From positions 1-36,105 of the forward strand of contig JAFRLQ010000147.1 in the NCBI GenBank assembly GCA_017431145.1: a DNA stretch of 36,105 bases, given 5' to 3'. The DNA comes from Clostridia bacterium. Lineage in GTDB: Bacteria > Bacillota > Clostridia > Christensenellales > Maliibacteriaceae. Within the stretch, counting starts at the first letter, position 1, and every line of letters starts with the position of its first letter. Below the pieces are notes generated by a model. The model did not search any database. It was not told where the DNA came from and worked only from the letters and a program-made list of their open reading frames with translations. Shown here piece by piece: positions 15,052 through 22,398 of the stretch. Position numbers and translations under genes: made by a program.

Positions 15052-16491
15052 TCAGTAGCTGCGCGCGAACAGCATGTTGACCTTCGCGGGCTTGCCGCAG
15101 CAGACGCAGCGGTCGCCGAGGAGCTGCTGCTCGAAGGGCATGACGCGGCTCGTAGCGCCGGTCAGCTCCTTGATCCTGTCCTCACAGGCGCGCTCTCCGC
15201 ACCACATGGCGGATGCGAATCCGTGCTTCGTTTCCACAGCCTCCTGCAGTTCCTCCATGGTCTGCACGGCGAAGATGCGTTCCTCACGGCGCGCCTTTGC
15301 GCGGTCGAACAGGCTCTGCTGGACATCGTCCAGAAGCGCTTTGATCGAATCCTCGATCGTATCGAGGCTGAGCGTGGTTTTTTCAAGTGTATCGCGGCGC
15401 ACGATCGTCGCCTGGTTGTTTTCCAGATCGCGCGGACCGATCTCCAGACGTACGGGCACGCCCTTCATCTCCCACTCGTTGAACTTCCATCCGGCACTCT
15501 GCTCGCGCGTATCGAATTCCACGCGGATGCCTGCGGCTTTCAGACGGTCGCAGACGGCCTGTGCGCCTTCAAGCACGCCTTCCTTGTGCATGGCGATCGG
15601 AAGAACGACTGCCTGGATGGGCGCGACCTTCGGAGGCAGAACGAGTCCGCGGTCATCGCTGTGGACCATGATGAGCCCGCCGATCAGACGGGTGGATACG
15701 CCCCAGGATGTCTGGTAAACGTTTTTCTGCACGCCGTCCTTGTCCAGGAACTTGATGTCGAAGACCTTGGCGAAATGTTGGCCGAGGTTGTGGGACGTGC
15801 CAGCCTGAAGCGCCTGTCCGTCCTGCATCATCGCCTCCATGGAATACGTGGCGACGGCGCCGGCAAAACGCTCCTTTTCGCTCTTCTGACCGACGATCAC
15901 AGGCATCGCAAGAACGTTCTCCGCGAATTCGCGGTAGACGTTGATCATCTGCATGGTCTCTTCCTGTGCTTCCTCTTCCGTCGCGTGGATCGTATGTCCC
16001 TCCTGCCAGAGGAACTCACTGGTGCGCAGGAAGGGACGCGTGCTCTTTTCCCAGCGCAGCACGTTGCACCACTGGTTGAGCTTCAGAGGAAGATCGCGCC
16101 AGGACTGGACCCAGTGGGAGTACATCTCACAGATGATCGTCTCGCTGGTGGGCCGGATGACCAGAGGCTCGGCGAGGACCTCATTCCCGCCTTTTGTGAC
16201 CCATGCGACCTCGGGGGCAAAGCCTTCCACGTGCTCCGCTTCCTTACGCAGGAGCGCCTCAGGGATCAGAAGCGGGAAATAGGCGTTCTGATGCCCGGTC
16301 GCCTTGAAGCGCGCGTCCAGCTGCTCCTGGATCAGCTCCCAGATCCGGTAGCCGTAAGGGCGGATGACCATGGTGCCCTTGACCGGACCATAATCGACCA
16401 TCTGGGTCTTGAGGATCACGTCCGTATACCACTGGGAGAAGTTCTCCTCGCGGGAAGTGATCTCTTTTACAAATTCCTGTTTTTTAGCCAT
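15052..16491 (-). CDS. proS: Prolyl-tRNA synthetase, archaeal/eukaryote-like type
   Basis: Class II aminoacyl-tRNA synthetase of 479 residues that charges tRNA-Pro. The short form without the bacterial editing insert, plus the C-terminal cysteine cluster (WCGERAC and CVCCGK) and the terminal tyrosine, mark the archaeal-type ProRS found in many Clostridia. Class II motifs are visible: PYGYRIWE and RPTSETII, motif 2 in RPFLRTSEFLWQEGHT, and motif 3 in IGGLIMVHSDDRGLVLPP. The start is ATG at 16489-16491 with AAAGGA eight bases upstream; 14 extra codons upstream lack a site and lie in the leader. A T-box riboswitch precedes it, so expression should rise when tRNA-Pro is uncharged. A 32-residue membrane peptide follows in the same transcript. 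Confidence 0.95.
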   Translation of the reverse strand: MAKKQEFVKEITSREENFSQWYTDVILKTQMVDYGPVKGTMVIRPYGYRIWELIQEQLDARFKATGHQNAYFPLLIPEALLRKEAEHVEGFAPEVAWVTKGGNEVLAEPLVIRPTSETIICEMYSHWVQSWRDLPLKLNQWCNVLRWEKSTRPFLRTSEFLWQEGHTIHATEEEAQEETMQMINVYREFAENVLAMPVIVGQKSEKERFAGAVATYSMEAMMQDGQALQAGTSHNLGQHFAKVFDIKFLDKDGVQKNVYQTSWGVSTRLIGGLIMVHSDDRGLVLPPKVAPIQAVVLPIAMHKEGVLEGAQAVCDRLKAAGIRVEFDTREQSAGWKFNEWEMKGVPVRLEIGPRDLENNQATIVRRDTLEKTTLSLDTIEDSIKALLDDVQQSLFDRAKARREERIFAVQTMEELQEAVETKHGFASAMWCGERACEDRIKELTGATSRVMPFEQQLLGDRCVCCGKPAKVNMLFARSY

Positions 16492-16521
16492 AGCGTTCTT
16501 CCTTTCAAAATCATTACAAAA

Positions 16522-16553
16522 GGCACTGCCCATCCCAAAGGACGAGCAGCGCC
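16522..16553 (-). terminator. T-box regulated terminator before proS
   Basis: On the minus strand GGCGCTGCTCGTCC pairs with GGATGGGCAGTGCC (arms 16540-16553 and 16522-16535) through G-C, A-U and G-U pairs. TTTTGTAATGATTTT follows. It is the default OFF structure that competes with the antiterminator containing the T-box core. Confidence 0.85.
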
Positions 16554-16736
16554 CGCGGTACCACCTTTATTGACAGTCAGACTGTCCGCTTTGGATCCTT
16601 AACGCGGATGAAACGGCGGCTAGGCCGCAGCTCACGGCACGGGGAAAGTCTGATCCGGCGATCTCCCTTTCAGCCGGAGGGGAGAATCTCTTTGCGCCGC
16701 ATGTTCAGACCGGGATGCCGGTCACAGCATTTATGC
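16522..16736 (-). promoter_or_regulatory. T-box riboswitch leader of proS
   Basis: Read on the minus strand, the leader contains AAGGTGGTACCGCG (16554-16567), the T-box core that pairs with the uncharged tRNA 3' end. It is followed directly by a terminator hairpin. Upstream are structured segments including a GACCGG...CCGGTC hairpin, GCTGAAAGGGAGATCGCC and CCGCGTTAAGG. The 5' end is set at the expected start point below the promoter. The specifier codon should be CCN for proline, but I could not place the specifier loop by eye. Confidence 0.9.
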
Positions 16737-16742
16737 CCGACC

Positions 16743-16751
16743 ATTATAGCA
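16743..16751 (-). promoter_or_regulatory. Extended -10 promoter of the proS leader
   Basis: TGC (16749-16751) plus TATAAT (16743-16748) on the minus strand, with no clear -35. It begins just 13 bases beyond the stop codon of the upstream esterase gene. Confidence 0.7.
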
Positions 16752-16764
16752 CAGGACACGCGGT

Positions 16765-17571
16765 TCAGGGAAGAAAATCTTTGATGACCTTTTCGATCTC
16801 CGTCGTCCAGAAACACCATTCGTGTCCGGTTGCCTCCTGATCGTAGAACGTCAGGTCGTAGCCCAGGGAAAGCGCCTTATCGCGGAACTTGCAGTTCCCC
16901 TCATAGAGATCGTCGTCCTTCCCGCAGGAGACGTACAGTTTCGGCGCGTTCTCCGCGCCGCATCTGTCGAGGAGCGCCATCGTGTCATTGGCGCTTCCCG
17001 CCCGGTTTTCGTCGGGCCCGAAGATCCATTCCTTTTCGATGGCGGATGCGCGCGCGATCGCCAGAAGCTTGGGGTCTTTGATCTCACTCAGCGGTTTTCC
17101 GCCGAAGATGTCCACCGCGCCGGAGAAACTTGCGGCGAACGAATAGCGTTCCGGATAGGTGAGCGCGAGCTTCATGGCGCCGTAGCCGCCCATGGAAAGA
17201 CCCGCGATGTATGTGTCCTCACGCCTGTCCGACGCGCAGAAATAGCTCTGGATGACGCGCGGGAGCTCGTCCGCGACAAAATCGAAATAGCGCTTGCCGT
17301 GCTCCATATTCGTGTAGAAGAAATTGTACATGCCGGGCGTGACGATGATCATGTGCTTCTGCGCGATGTGCATGAACTGCTCCACGCCGGTCTTGCGCTG
17401 CCAGTCGGAAGGACCGCCGTGATACCCGTGCAGAAGATACAGGACAGGCAGTTTTTCGTGAACGGGACCGCCGCTTTCCCAGATCTTCATGACGCGGGGC
17501 TCGGGGAGCATGACGTTCAGCGTGACTTCCTCATCCAGGATCTGGGACAGATAATTCATATGTACGAGCAT
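16765..17571 (-). CDS. Putative esterase, alpha/beta hydrolase (esterase D/FrmB-like), copy 1
   Basis: A 268-residue alpha/beta hydrolase of the putative esterase family (PF00756 type). It has PVLYLLHGYHGG (42-53) as oxyanion-hole region, nucleophile Ser126 in GLSMGGYGA, the acid in CGKDDDLY (Asp219-221) and catalytic His250 in ATGHEWCFW. No signal peptide is seen, so it is cytoplasmic. The natural ester is unknown; relatives act on acetylated sugars or S-formylglutathione. The start is ATG at 17569-17571 with AAGGAGG eight bases upstream (17580-17586), a site that overlaps the stop of copy 2. There is no terminator before the proS promoter. It is a tandem paralogue of the next gene. Confidence 0.88.
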   Translation of the reverse strand: MLVHMNYLSQILDEEVTLNVMLPEPRVMKIWESGGPVHEKLPVLYLLHGYHGGPSDWQRKTGVEQFMHIAQKHMIIVTPGMYNFFYTNMEHGKRYFDFVADELPRVIQSYFCASDRREDTYIAGLSMGGYGAMKLALTYPERYSFAASFSGAVDIFGGKPLSEIKDPKLLAIARASAIEKEWIFGPDENRAGSANDTMALLDRCGAENAPKLYVSCGKDDDLYEGNCKFRDKALSLGYDLTFYDQEATGHEWCFWTTEIEKVIKDFLP

Positions 17572-17584
17572 GGAAACAGCCTCC

Positions 17585-18388
17585 TTATACGGGTTCCGCG
17601 GGAATGCGGTCGATCAGTTTTTCCACTTCGCGGTTCCAGAACTTCCATTCGTGACCGACGCCTTCCTCTTCATGGAATTCGACGTCGTAGCCCAGGGAGA
17701 CCGCTTTGTCGCGGAACTTGATGTTGTACGGATACAGTCCGTCCGCTGTTCCGCAGGACAGATAGAGCTTCGGCATTTCGGCTCCGGGCTGCTTCGCCTT
17801 TTCCAGAAGTGCCATCAGGTCGTCATCCGTGCCGAAACGCGAGGCGGGATCCTCGCCGTAGATGTTTGCGAACTCCTCGATGCGCTGCGGAGTCATGCCG
17901 GGTTCAGCGGAACGTGTGGCGGGATCCAGCGAACCGGAGAACGAGGCGGCCATGCAGTAGCGTTCGGGATGGCGCAGCGCAAGTTTGACTGCGCCTTGTC
18001 CGCCCATGGACATGCCGGCGACATAGGTATTCTCCCGTCTGGAGGAGATGTGAAGATAGGAGCGGGCGATCATCGGGACCTCTTCGGCCACGTAGGTGTA
18101 CCATTTCCATCCGCGGACCATGTCCGTGTACCAGTAGGTAAGCCCGGCGGGCATGATCACGGCGATTTTTTTTCTGCTTTCCTCAAGAAAACGGGAGAGC
18201 ATCGTGCGGCGGACCCAGTCCATCGCGTTTCCGTGGTATCCGTGCAGAAGATAAAGAACGGTCAGATCGGACGGATCGGCGCAGCCGTTTTCCTCGATCT
18301 TCAGGACACGCGGGTCCGGAAGGATCGCATAGAGCTGCTGTTCGAAACCCAGAACGTCCGACTGGAAGCTGAATTCGAGAAGTGCCAT
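17585..18388 (-). CDS. Putative esterase, alpha/beta hydrolase (esterase D/FrmB-like), copy 2
   Basis: A 267-residue paralogue of copy 1 with the same layout: VLYLLHGYHGN (44-54), nucleophile Ser127 in GMSMGGQGA, CGTADGLYPYN as acid region and GVGHEWKFW with the catalytic His. The two share KFRDKA-SLGYD near the C-terminus, so they arose by tandem duplication. The start is ATG at 18386-18388 with AAGGAGG ten bases upstream (18399-18405). The longer frame to 18475 crosses the promoter and is rejected. It is the first gene of the pair, transcribed from an extended -10 promoter, and its stop codon lies inside the ribosome binding site of copy 1, so translation is probably coupled. No signal peptide. 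Confidence 0.88.
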   Translation of the reverse strand: MALLEFSFQSDVLGFEQQLYAILPDPRVLKIEENGCADPSDLTVLYLLHGYHGNAMDWVRRTMLSRFLEESRKKIAVIMPAGLTYWYTDMVRGWKWYTYVAEEVPMIARSYLHISSRRENTYVAGMSMGGQGAVKLALRHPERYCMAASFSGSLDPATRSAEPGMTPQRIEEFANIYGEDPASRFGTDDDLMALLEKAKQPGAEMPKLYLSCGTADGLYPYNIKFRDKAVSLGYDVEFHEEEGVGHEWKFWNREVEKLIDRIPAEPV

Positions 18389-18442
18389 GGGGACAGAACC
18401 TCCTTGTTCGGTTGCGATTAGGGAAAACGTTTCTTTTTCTAC

Positions 18443-18451
18443 ATTATAGCA
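18443..18451 (-). promoter_or_regulatory. Extended -10 promoter for the esterase pair
   Basis: TGC (18449-18451) plus TATAAT (18443-18448) on the minus strand, with no good -35. It is back to back with the DUF2232 promoter at 18478-18506. Confidence 0.7.
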
Positions 18452-18477
18452 CGCATCGGGATCCGGATGGGGCAATC

Positions 18478-18506
18478 TTGAAGTCGTTACGGACGGAGTA
18501 TATAAT
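18478..18506 (+). promoter_or_regulatory. Sigma-A promoter for the DUF2232-rplI-dnaB operon
   Basis: TTGAAG (18478-18483), 17 bases, TATAAT (18501-18506). The expected start point near 18513 leaves only about 20 bases before the initiation codon. Confidence 0.8.
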
Positions 18507-18531
18507 GAACGGTAATCGGGAGGAGGAACGG

Positions 18532-19776
18532 ATGATGCAGGAGATTCAGGACAGAGGGAATAAAAACTGGGGGCGCGATCTTCTGATCGTTCTGCTGACG
18601 GCGGTGCTGGCGGGGCTCGGCTCGGTCATGCCGCTTTTTATGATGCTCTTTGTTCTTCTCGTGCTGGGACTTGCGGAAGGCGGACGGATCCGTTTCGCCG
18701 CGGTTCTTCTTGTCGTCTGGACAGGCGTGCAGTTTCTGATCACGGGCAGCGGCGTGCTCGCCGGACTTACGCTGATGGCGCTTCTCATCGTGACGGGAAC
18801 GGTCTTTCTGTACCGGAAGCATCTTCTGAAACACGGACACTTCAACGGCGTCCTTGCCGCGTGCGCTTCTGTTGCGGTGTCGCTCGGCGCCGCGTACGGA
18901 ATCCTGACACTCCTTCTGCACGGAGATCCGATCCATGTGCTGAGCGCACAGGTCGAGAGCATGTTCGTGTCGGATACGTCCGAGGCGGGTACTGAGCTTC
19001 TGCGGCTGTTCTGGCAGACGAACCAGGTGTTCCTTCTTTCAAGGACCGGGACGTTCTCCGCACAGGACGCTGCCATGATCGTGGAGAAATCTCTCGCGCT
19101 GACGCGTGCTGAGATGATCACGCAGACGAAAGGCGCGCTGGAGGAACTGCTGCGCATCCTCGTGCCGCTTCTGTGCGTCGTATACACAGCGGCAGGCGGA
19201 CTGCTGACATATGTGTTCTCGGCGGTCCTCAGAGCGCATCCCAAAAGCGGTCCCGGCAGATTTCTTTCCATGCGCAACGAGCCCGGACGGGGACTTCCCC
19301 CGTTTTCCGACTGGGCGCTCCCGCGGGATGTGGGATTCGCGCTGTTCGGTGTGGTCGTCGTGCTGTTTCTGCTGAGTTTTGCCGGCGTACCGTCTGTGGA
19401 TACAGCCACCAATTTGGTGTATACTTTATTCAATATCGTTTTCTATGTGCAGGGGCTTGCCACGTTCCATTTTCTGACGGGGCGCTGGAAATGGCCCAAA
19501 GCCGTGCGGATCATCGTGCTGGCGGCGGTCGGGATCTTTATGATGCCGCTCGTTCCGACGCTCGGGATCATCGACTATATCCTGAGGCTCAGGGCGCTGA
19601 TCAGGTTCAGCGGAAGGATGAAGACCATGACGTTCGTCTGGCCGCAGGAAGAAAAGGGGCCGGGACAGGATCCGGGCGCGGAGAAAGAAAAAACGGAAAA
19701 CGGGGAAAGTCCGGCGGAGGAAACGGAAGACGGAACGGACACGCAGGAAGAGGAAAAGGAGAATCAGGACAGATGA
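18532..19776 (+). CDS. DUF2232 (YybS-like) polytopic membrane protein
   Basis: A 414-residue membrane protein. About eight hydrophobic spans cover the region from near residue 15 to 350, including the pair of spans around VFSAVLRAHP and the late run IIVLAAVGIFMMPLVPTLGIIDYILRLRALIRF. It ends in a soluble, strongly acidic tail of about 45 residues. Spans, length and position before rplI and dnaB fit YybS (DUF2232), whose function is unknown. GGGAGGAGG (18518-18526) supports ATG at 18532, with ATG at 18535 equally possible; the ATG at 18505 lies in the promoter -10. In Bacillus the gdpP gene sits between yybS and rplI, but here it is absent. The stop overlaps the rplI start (ATGA). Confidence 0.85.
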   Translation: MMQEIQDRGNKNWGRDLLIVLLTAVLAGLGSVMPLFMMLFVLLVLGLAEGGRIRFAAVLLVVWTGVQFLITGSGVLAGLTLMALLIVTGTVFLYRKHLLKHGHFNGVLAACASVAVSLGAAYGILTLLLHGDPIHVLSAQVESMFVSDTSEAGTELLRLFWQTNQVFLLSRTGTFSAQDAAMIVEKSLALTRAEMITQTKGALEELLRILVPLLCVVYTAAGGLLTYVFSAVLRAHPKSGPGRFLSMRNEPGRGLPPFSDWALPRDVGFALFGVVVVLFLLSFAGVPSVDTATNLVYTLFNIVFYVQGLATFHFLTGRWKWPKAVRIIVLAAVGIFMMPLVPTLGIIDYILRLRALIRFSGRMKTMTFVWPQEEKGPGQDPGAEKEKTENGESPAEETEDGTDTQEEEKENQDR

Positions 19777-20222
19777 AAGTCATTTTGCTGAAAGATGTGA
19801 AGGGAACGGGACGCGTCAATGATATCGTGACTGTCAATGACGGATATGCGCGCAATTATCTCATCCCCAAGGGGATCGCGCAGGAGGCGACTACTGAAAA
19901 CGTGAACCGCTCGATTCAGAAGCGCAACGCACAGGTCCACCGCAAGAACATGGAACGCAGTGAAGCGCAGGAGGTTGTGGAGCGCCTGCGCGATCTGACG
20001 GTCGATGTGGAAGCGAAAGCGGGAAAGGACGGACGCCTTTTCGGAAGCGTCACGGCTTCGGATATCGCTGCGGCGCTGAAAAAACAACACCATCTGGAAG
20101 TGGACAAAAAGAAGATCGAGCTCGAAGCACCGATCAAACAGGCGGGGATCAACACGGCAACGGTCAGAGTGTATGCGGAAATGTCCGCAAGGATCAGGGT
20201 CAACGTCATCGCGGTGCAGTGA
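19773..20222 (+). CDS. rplI: 50S ribosomal protein L9
   Basis: L9 has 149 residues, the normal length. The N-terminal rRNA-binding domain shows MKVILLKDVKGTGRVNDIV and DGYARNYLIPKGIA. A central helix (about 45-78) links to the C-terminal domain with DGRLFGSVTASDIAAAL. The start ATG overlaps the stop of the DUF2232 gene, with AAGGAG 11 bases upstream (19756-19761). The order DUF2232-rplI-dnaB is conserved in Firmicutes. Nothing unusual is seen. Confidence 0.97.
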   Translation: MKVILLKDVKGTGRVNDIVTVNDGYARNYLIPKGIAQEATTENVNRSIQKRNAQVHRKNMERSEAQEVVERLRDLTVDVEAKAGKDGRLFGSVTASDIAAALKKQHHLEVDKKKIELEAPIKQAGINTATVRVYAEMSARIRVNVIAVQ

Positions 20223-20249
20223 CCGGAGAAAACAGGAAGGAAGAGGACG

Positions 20250-21587
20250 ATGCCAGCGGAACGGGCAAAACCTTACAGCAATGAGGCGGAGCAGGCTGTG
20301 CTCGGCTGTATGCTGCTGTCGGAAACGGCGGTGGCTTCTGCCTGCAGTGCGCTGAAACCGGAAGATTTCTATTCTCCCGCCAACAGGGAGATCTTTGAGA
20401 CTGCGCAGAAACTGTTCAGCGAGAGCAAAGTCGTGGATCTGGTCACCATGACCAATGCCCTGAGGGAACGCGGCTCGCTGGACGGCGTGGGAGGACCTGC
20501 TTATCTGGTCGATCTTTCGCAAAGCGTTCCGGGCGTCTCGAATGTCGATCAGTATATCGAACTCGTGGAAAGCAAAGCTCTTCTGCGCCGCCTGATCGAG
20601 GCAGGAACCAGGATCGCGGATATCGGCTATGACCCTTCTCAGGAGGCGGCCGATGCGCTTGACAAGGCGCAGCAGATGATCTTTGACATCAACCAGACAG
20701 GTTCGCGCAGCGGATTCATCGAACTGGCAGATGAACTGATGAACGCCTATGAGGCAATCGATAGCAGTTACCAGAACAAGCAGCGCATTACCGGACTTGC
20801 CACCGGTTTTACTGAACTTGACAACCGGACCAGCGGACTGCACGGGTCGGAACTGATCCTGGTCGCGGCGCGGCCGTCCATGGGAAAGAGCAGCTTTGTG
20901 ATGAACATCGCGATGCATGCCGCGCTGAGAGAACATGCGAACGTTGCGATGTTCACGCTTGAGGATTCCTCCTCACAGCTGATCAACCGTATGCTCTGCT
21001 GCGAGGCGATGGTCGATCTGCAGAGCGTACGCACGGGAAACATGGCGGATGAGGACTGGCCGAAACTGCTCAAGGCAATGAGCGATATGCGTGAATCGCA
21101 TGTATATATCGATGATACGCCGGGCATCAGTGTCATGGAAATCCGCAGCAAATGCCGCAGACTGCAGATGGAAAAGGGTCTGGATCTTGTCACGATCGAC
21201 TATCTGCAGCTGATGAGCGCTTCGGGATATTCGGACAACCGCCAGCAGCAGGTCAGCGAGATCACGCGCGCACTGAAGGGCCTTGCCAGAGAACTGGACG
21301 TACCGGTGATCCTTCTGAGCCAGCTGAACCGTGCGGCGGAGATACGTACGGAACACCGGCCGATCATGAGCGATCTGCGTGAATCCGGTTCCATCGAGCA
21401 GGACGCGGACCTGGTCATTTTCCTGTACCGCGACGCCTATTATGACGAGAATGCGGACAACATGGCGGAGATCATCCTCGCAAAGCAGAGGAACGGCCCT
21501 ACGGGCACACTGAAGCTTCTGTGGCAGGGGCAGTACACAAGGTTCATGAATCCCGCGACAGGATGGCAGGAAGAGGCCGCGAGATAA
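20250..21587 (+). CDS. dnaB: Replicative DNA helicase, DnaB type
   Basis: The hexameric helicase that unwinds DNA ahead of the replisome (called dnaC in Bacillus). It has 445 residues. The N-terminal domain (about 7-150) includes NEAEQAVLGCML and the primase-interacting helices. The RecA-like domain (about 175-440) has Walker A in AARPSMGKSSFVM (206-218), the FTLED region at 235-239, Walker B in LVTIDYLQLM, and LSQLNRAAE with RESGSIEQDADLV near the C-terminus. The start is ATG at 20250 with an AAGGAAGAGG purine stretch upstream. It is the last gene of the operon, followed by a strong terminator. No intein is present. Confidence 0.97.
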   Translation: MPAERAKPYSNEAEQAVLGCMLLSETAVASACSALKPEDFYSPANREIFETAQKLFSESKVVDLVTMTNALRERGSLDGVGGPAYLVDLSQSVPGVSNVDQYIELVESKALLRRLIEAGTRIADIGYDPSQEAADALDKAQQMIFDINQTGSRSGFIELADELMNAYEAIDSSYQNKQRITGLATGFTELDNRTSGLHGSELILVAARPSMGKSSFVMNIAMHAALREHANVAMFTLEDSSSQLINRMLCCEAMVDLQSVRTGNMADEDWPKLLKAMSDMRESHVYIDDTPGISVMEIRSKCRRLQMEKGLDLVTIDYLQLMSASGYSDNRQQQVSEITRALKGLARELDVPVILLSQLNRAAEIRTEHRPIMSDLRESGSIEQDADLVIFLYRDAYYDENADNMAEIILAKQRNGPTGTLKLLWQGQYTRFMNPATGWQEEAAR

Positions 21588-21601
21588 GAGAAAACAGAAA
21601 A

Positions 21602-21621
21602 GACCCGGAAAAATCCGGGTC
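21602..21621. terminator. Bidirectional intrinsic terminator
   Basis: GACCCGGA (21602-21609) pairs with TCCGGGTC (21614-21621) around AAAA, flanked by A and T tracts on both sides. It separates the convergent dnaB and NUDIX genes. Confidence 0.9.
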
Positions 21622-21634
21622 CTTTTTTGCTGCT

Positions 21635-22201
21635 TCAGCGGCGCAGGGCTTCCCTTGCGAGCATGAGACCGGCAATGGTCTTGGAGTCCTGTATCTCATT
21701 GGATACGATGCGTCCGATCAGTTCTTCCAGAGGGAATGTGCGGATGTTGAGAAATTCATCGTCATCCGGATCGACAGCACAGTGCGACAGACCCGTCGCG
21801 AGATAGATCCAGATGCGTTCGTTGAATATTCCGGGCGAGGAGGCAAGCTGCGTGAGCAGGCGGAAATCCTTCGCTATGATCCCGACTTCCTCCCGCAGTT
21901 CCCTTTCGGCGCAGGTCAGCGGATCCTCTCCGGGCTCTTTTTTCCCCGCGGGGATCTCCAGCGTGACTCGTCCAAGCGGATGCCTGTACTGATAGACCAT
22001 GGTGACGTTGCCGTCCGCGTCAACGGGGACGACTGCGGCGGCGCCGGGATGCCGTATGATATCCCGCTGCGCGACGCGTCCGTCCGGCAGCGTCACATGC
22101 CAGATGTCATAATCCGCGACGAGCCCGTGGTATGCAGTCGACCGGTCGATGACTTTCTCTTCAAGACGGGCGCGGATCCCGTCCTCGTTCTTCTGATGCA
22201 T
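21635..22201 (-). CDS. nudF: NUDIX hydrolase, ADP-ribose pyrophosphatase type
   Basis: A 188-residue NUDIX enzyme, probably splitting ADP-ribose into AMP and ribose-5-phosphate. The complete NUDIX box is GKKEPGEDPLTCAERELREEVGI, split here as GKKEPGEDPLTCAE and RELREEVGI, matching GX5EX7REUXEEXGU. VYQYRHPLGRVTLEIPAG before it and SSPGIFNERIWIYLA after it are typical of the ADP-ribose subgroup. The start is ATG at 22199-22201 with AGAGGA eight bases upstream (22210-22215); the 75-codon extension upstream is Cys/Arg-rich and not protein-like. The gene has its own promoter and is divergent from tilS. The gene symbol is assigned by family, not by assay. Confidence 0.9.
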   Translation of the reverse strand: MHQKNEDGIRARLEEKVIDRSTAYHGLVADYDIWHVTLPDGRVAQRDIIRHPGAAAVVPVDADGNVTMVYQYRHPLGRVTLEIPAGKKEPGEDPLTCAERELREEVGIIAKDFRLLTQLASSPGIFNERIWIYLATGLSHCAVDPDDDEFLNIRTFPLEELIGRIVSNEIQDSKTIAGLMLAREALRR

Positions 22202-22245
22202 GGTTTGGTTCCTCTTTCGGTTTTCAGATTTGAAAAGACGCAAAC

Positions 22246-22274
22246 AGTGTACACCAATCGCGTAAAGAACACAA
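22246..22274 (-). promoter_or_regulatory. Probable promoter for the NUDIX gene
   Basis: On the minus strand TTGTGT (22269-22274), 17 bases, TACACT (22246-22251). The ATG is about 45 bases downstream. Confidence 0.5.
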
Positions 22275-22359
22275 AGCGTCGCCGCGCAGGGGCGGGACAC
22301 AGATGCGGGACAAGAACGACATTTGGAGCGGAAAAGCCGACAACAGCACCCGTTCCTGC

Positions 22360-22388
22360 TTGTCATACCGCATAAAAAAAGATAGAAT
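22360..22388 (+). promoter_or_regulatory. Sigma-A promoter for tilS-hpt-ftsH
   Basis: TTGTCA (22360-22365), 17 bases, TAGAAT (22383-22388). The predicted start point (about 22395) is only a few bases before the tilS start codon. Confidence 0.7.
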
Positions 22389-22398
22389 ATATCCTGCG

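Noticed and set aside
14944-16602. 552-codon plus-strand frame
   Set aside because: It is fully antisense to proS and its leader and is rich in His, Arg and Asp in the way of a complementary-strand shadow; no ribosome binding site.
18382-18531. Upstream start sites for the DUF2232 gene, including ATG at 18505
   Set aside because: The ATG at 18505 overlaps the TATAAT of a good promoter, and the GGGAGGAGG site supports 18532 or 18535.
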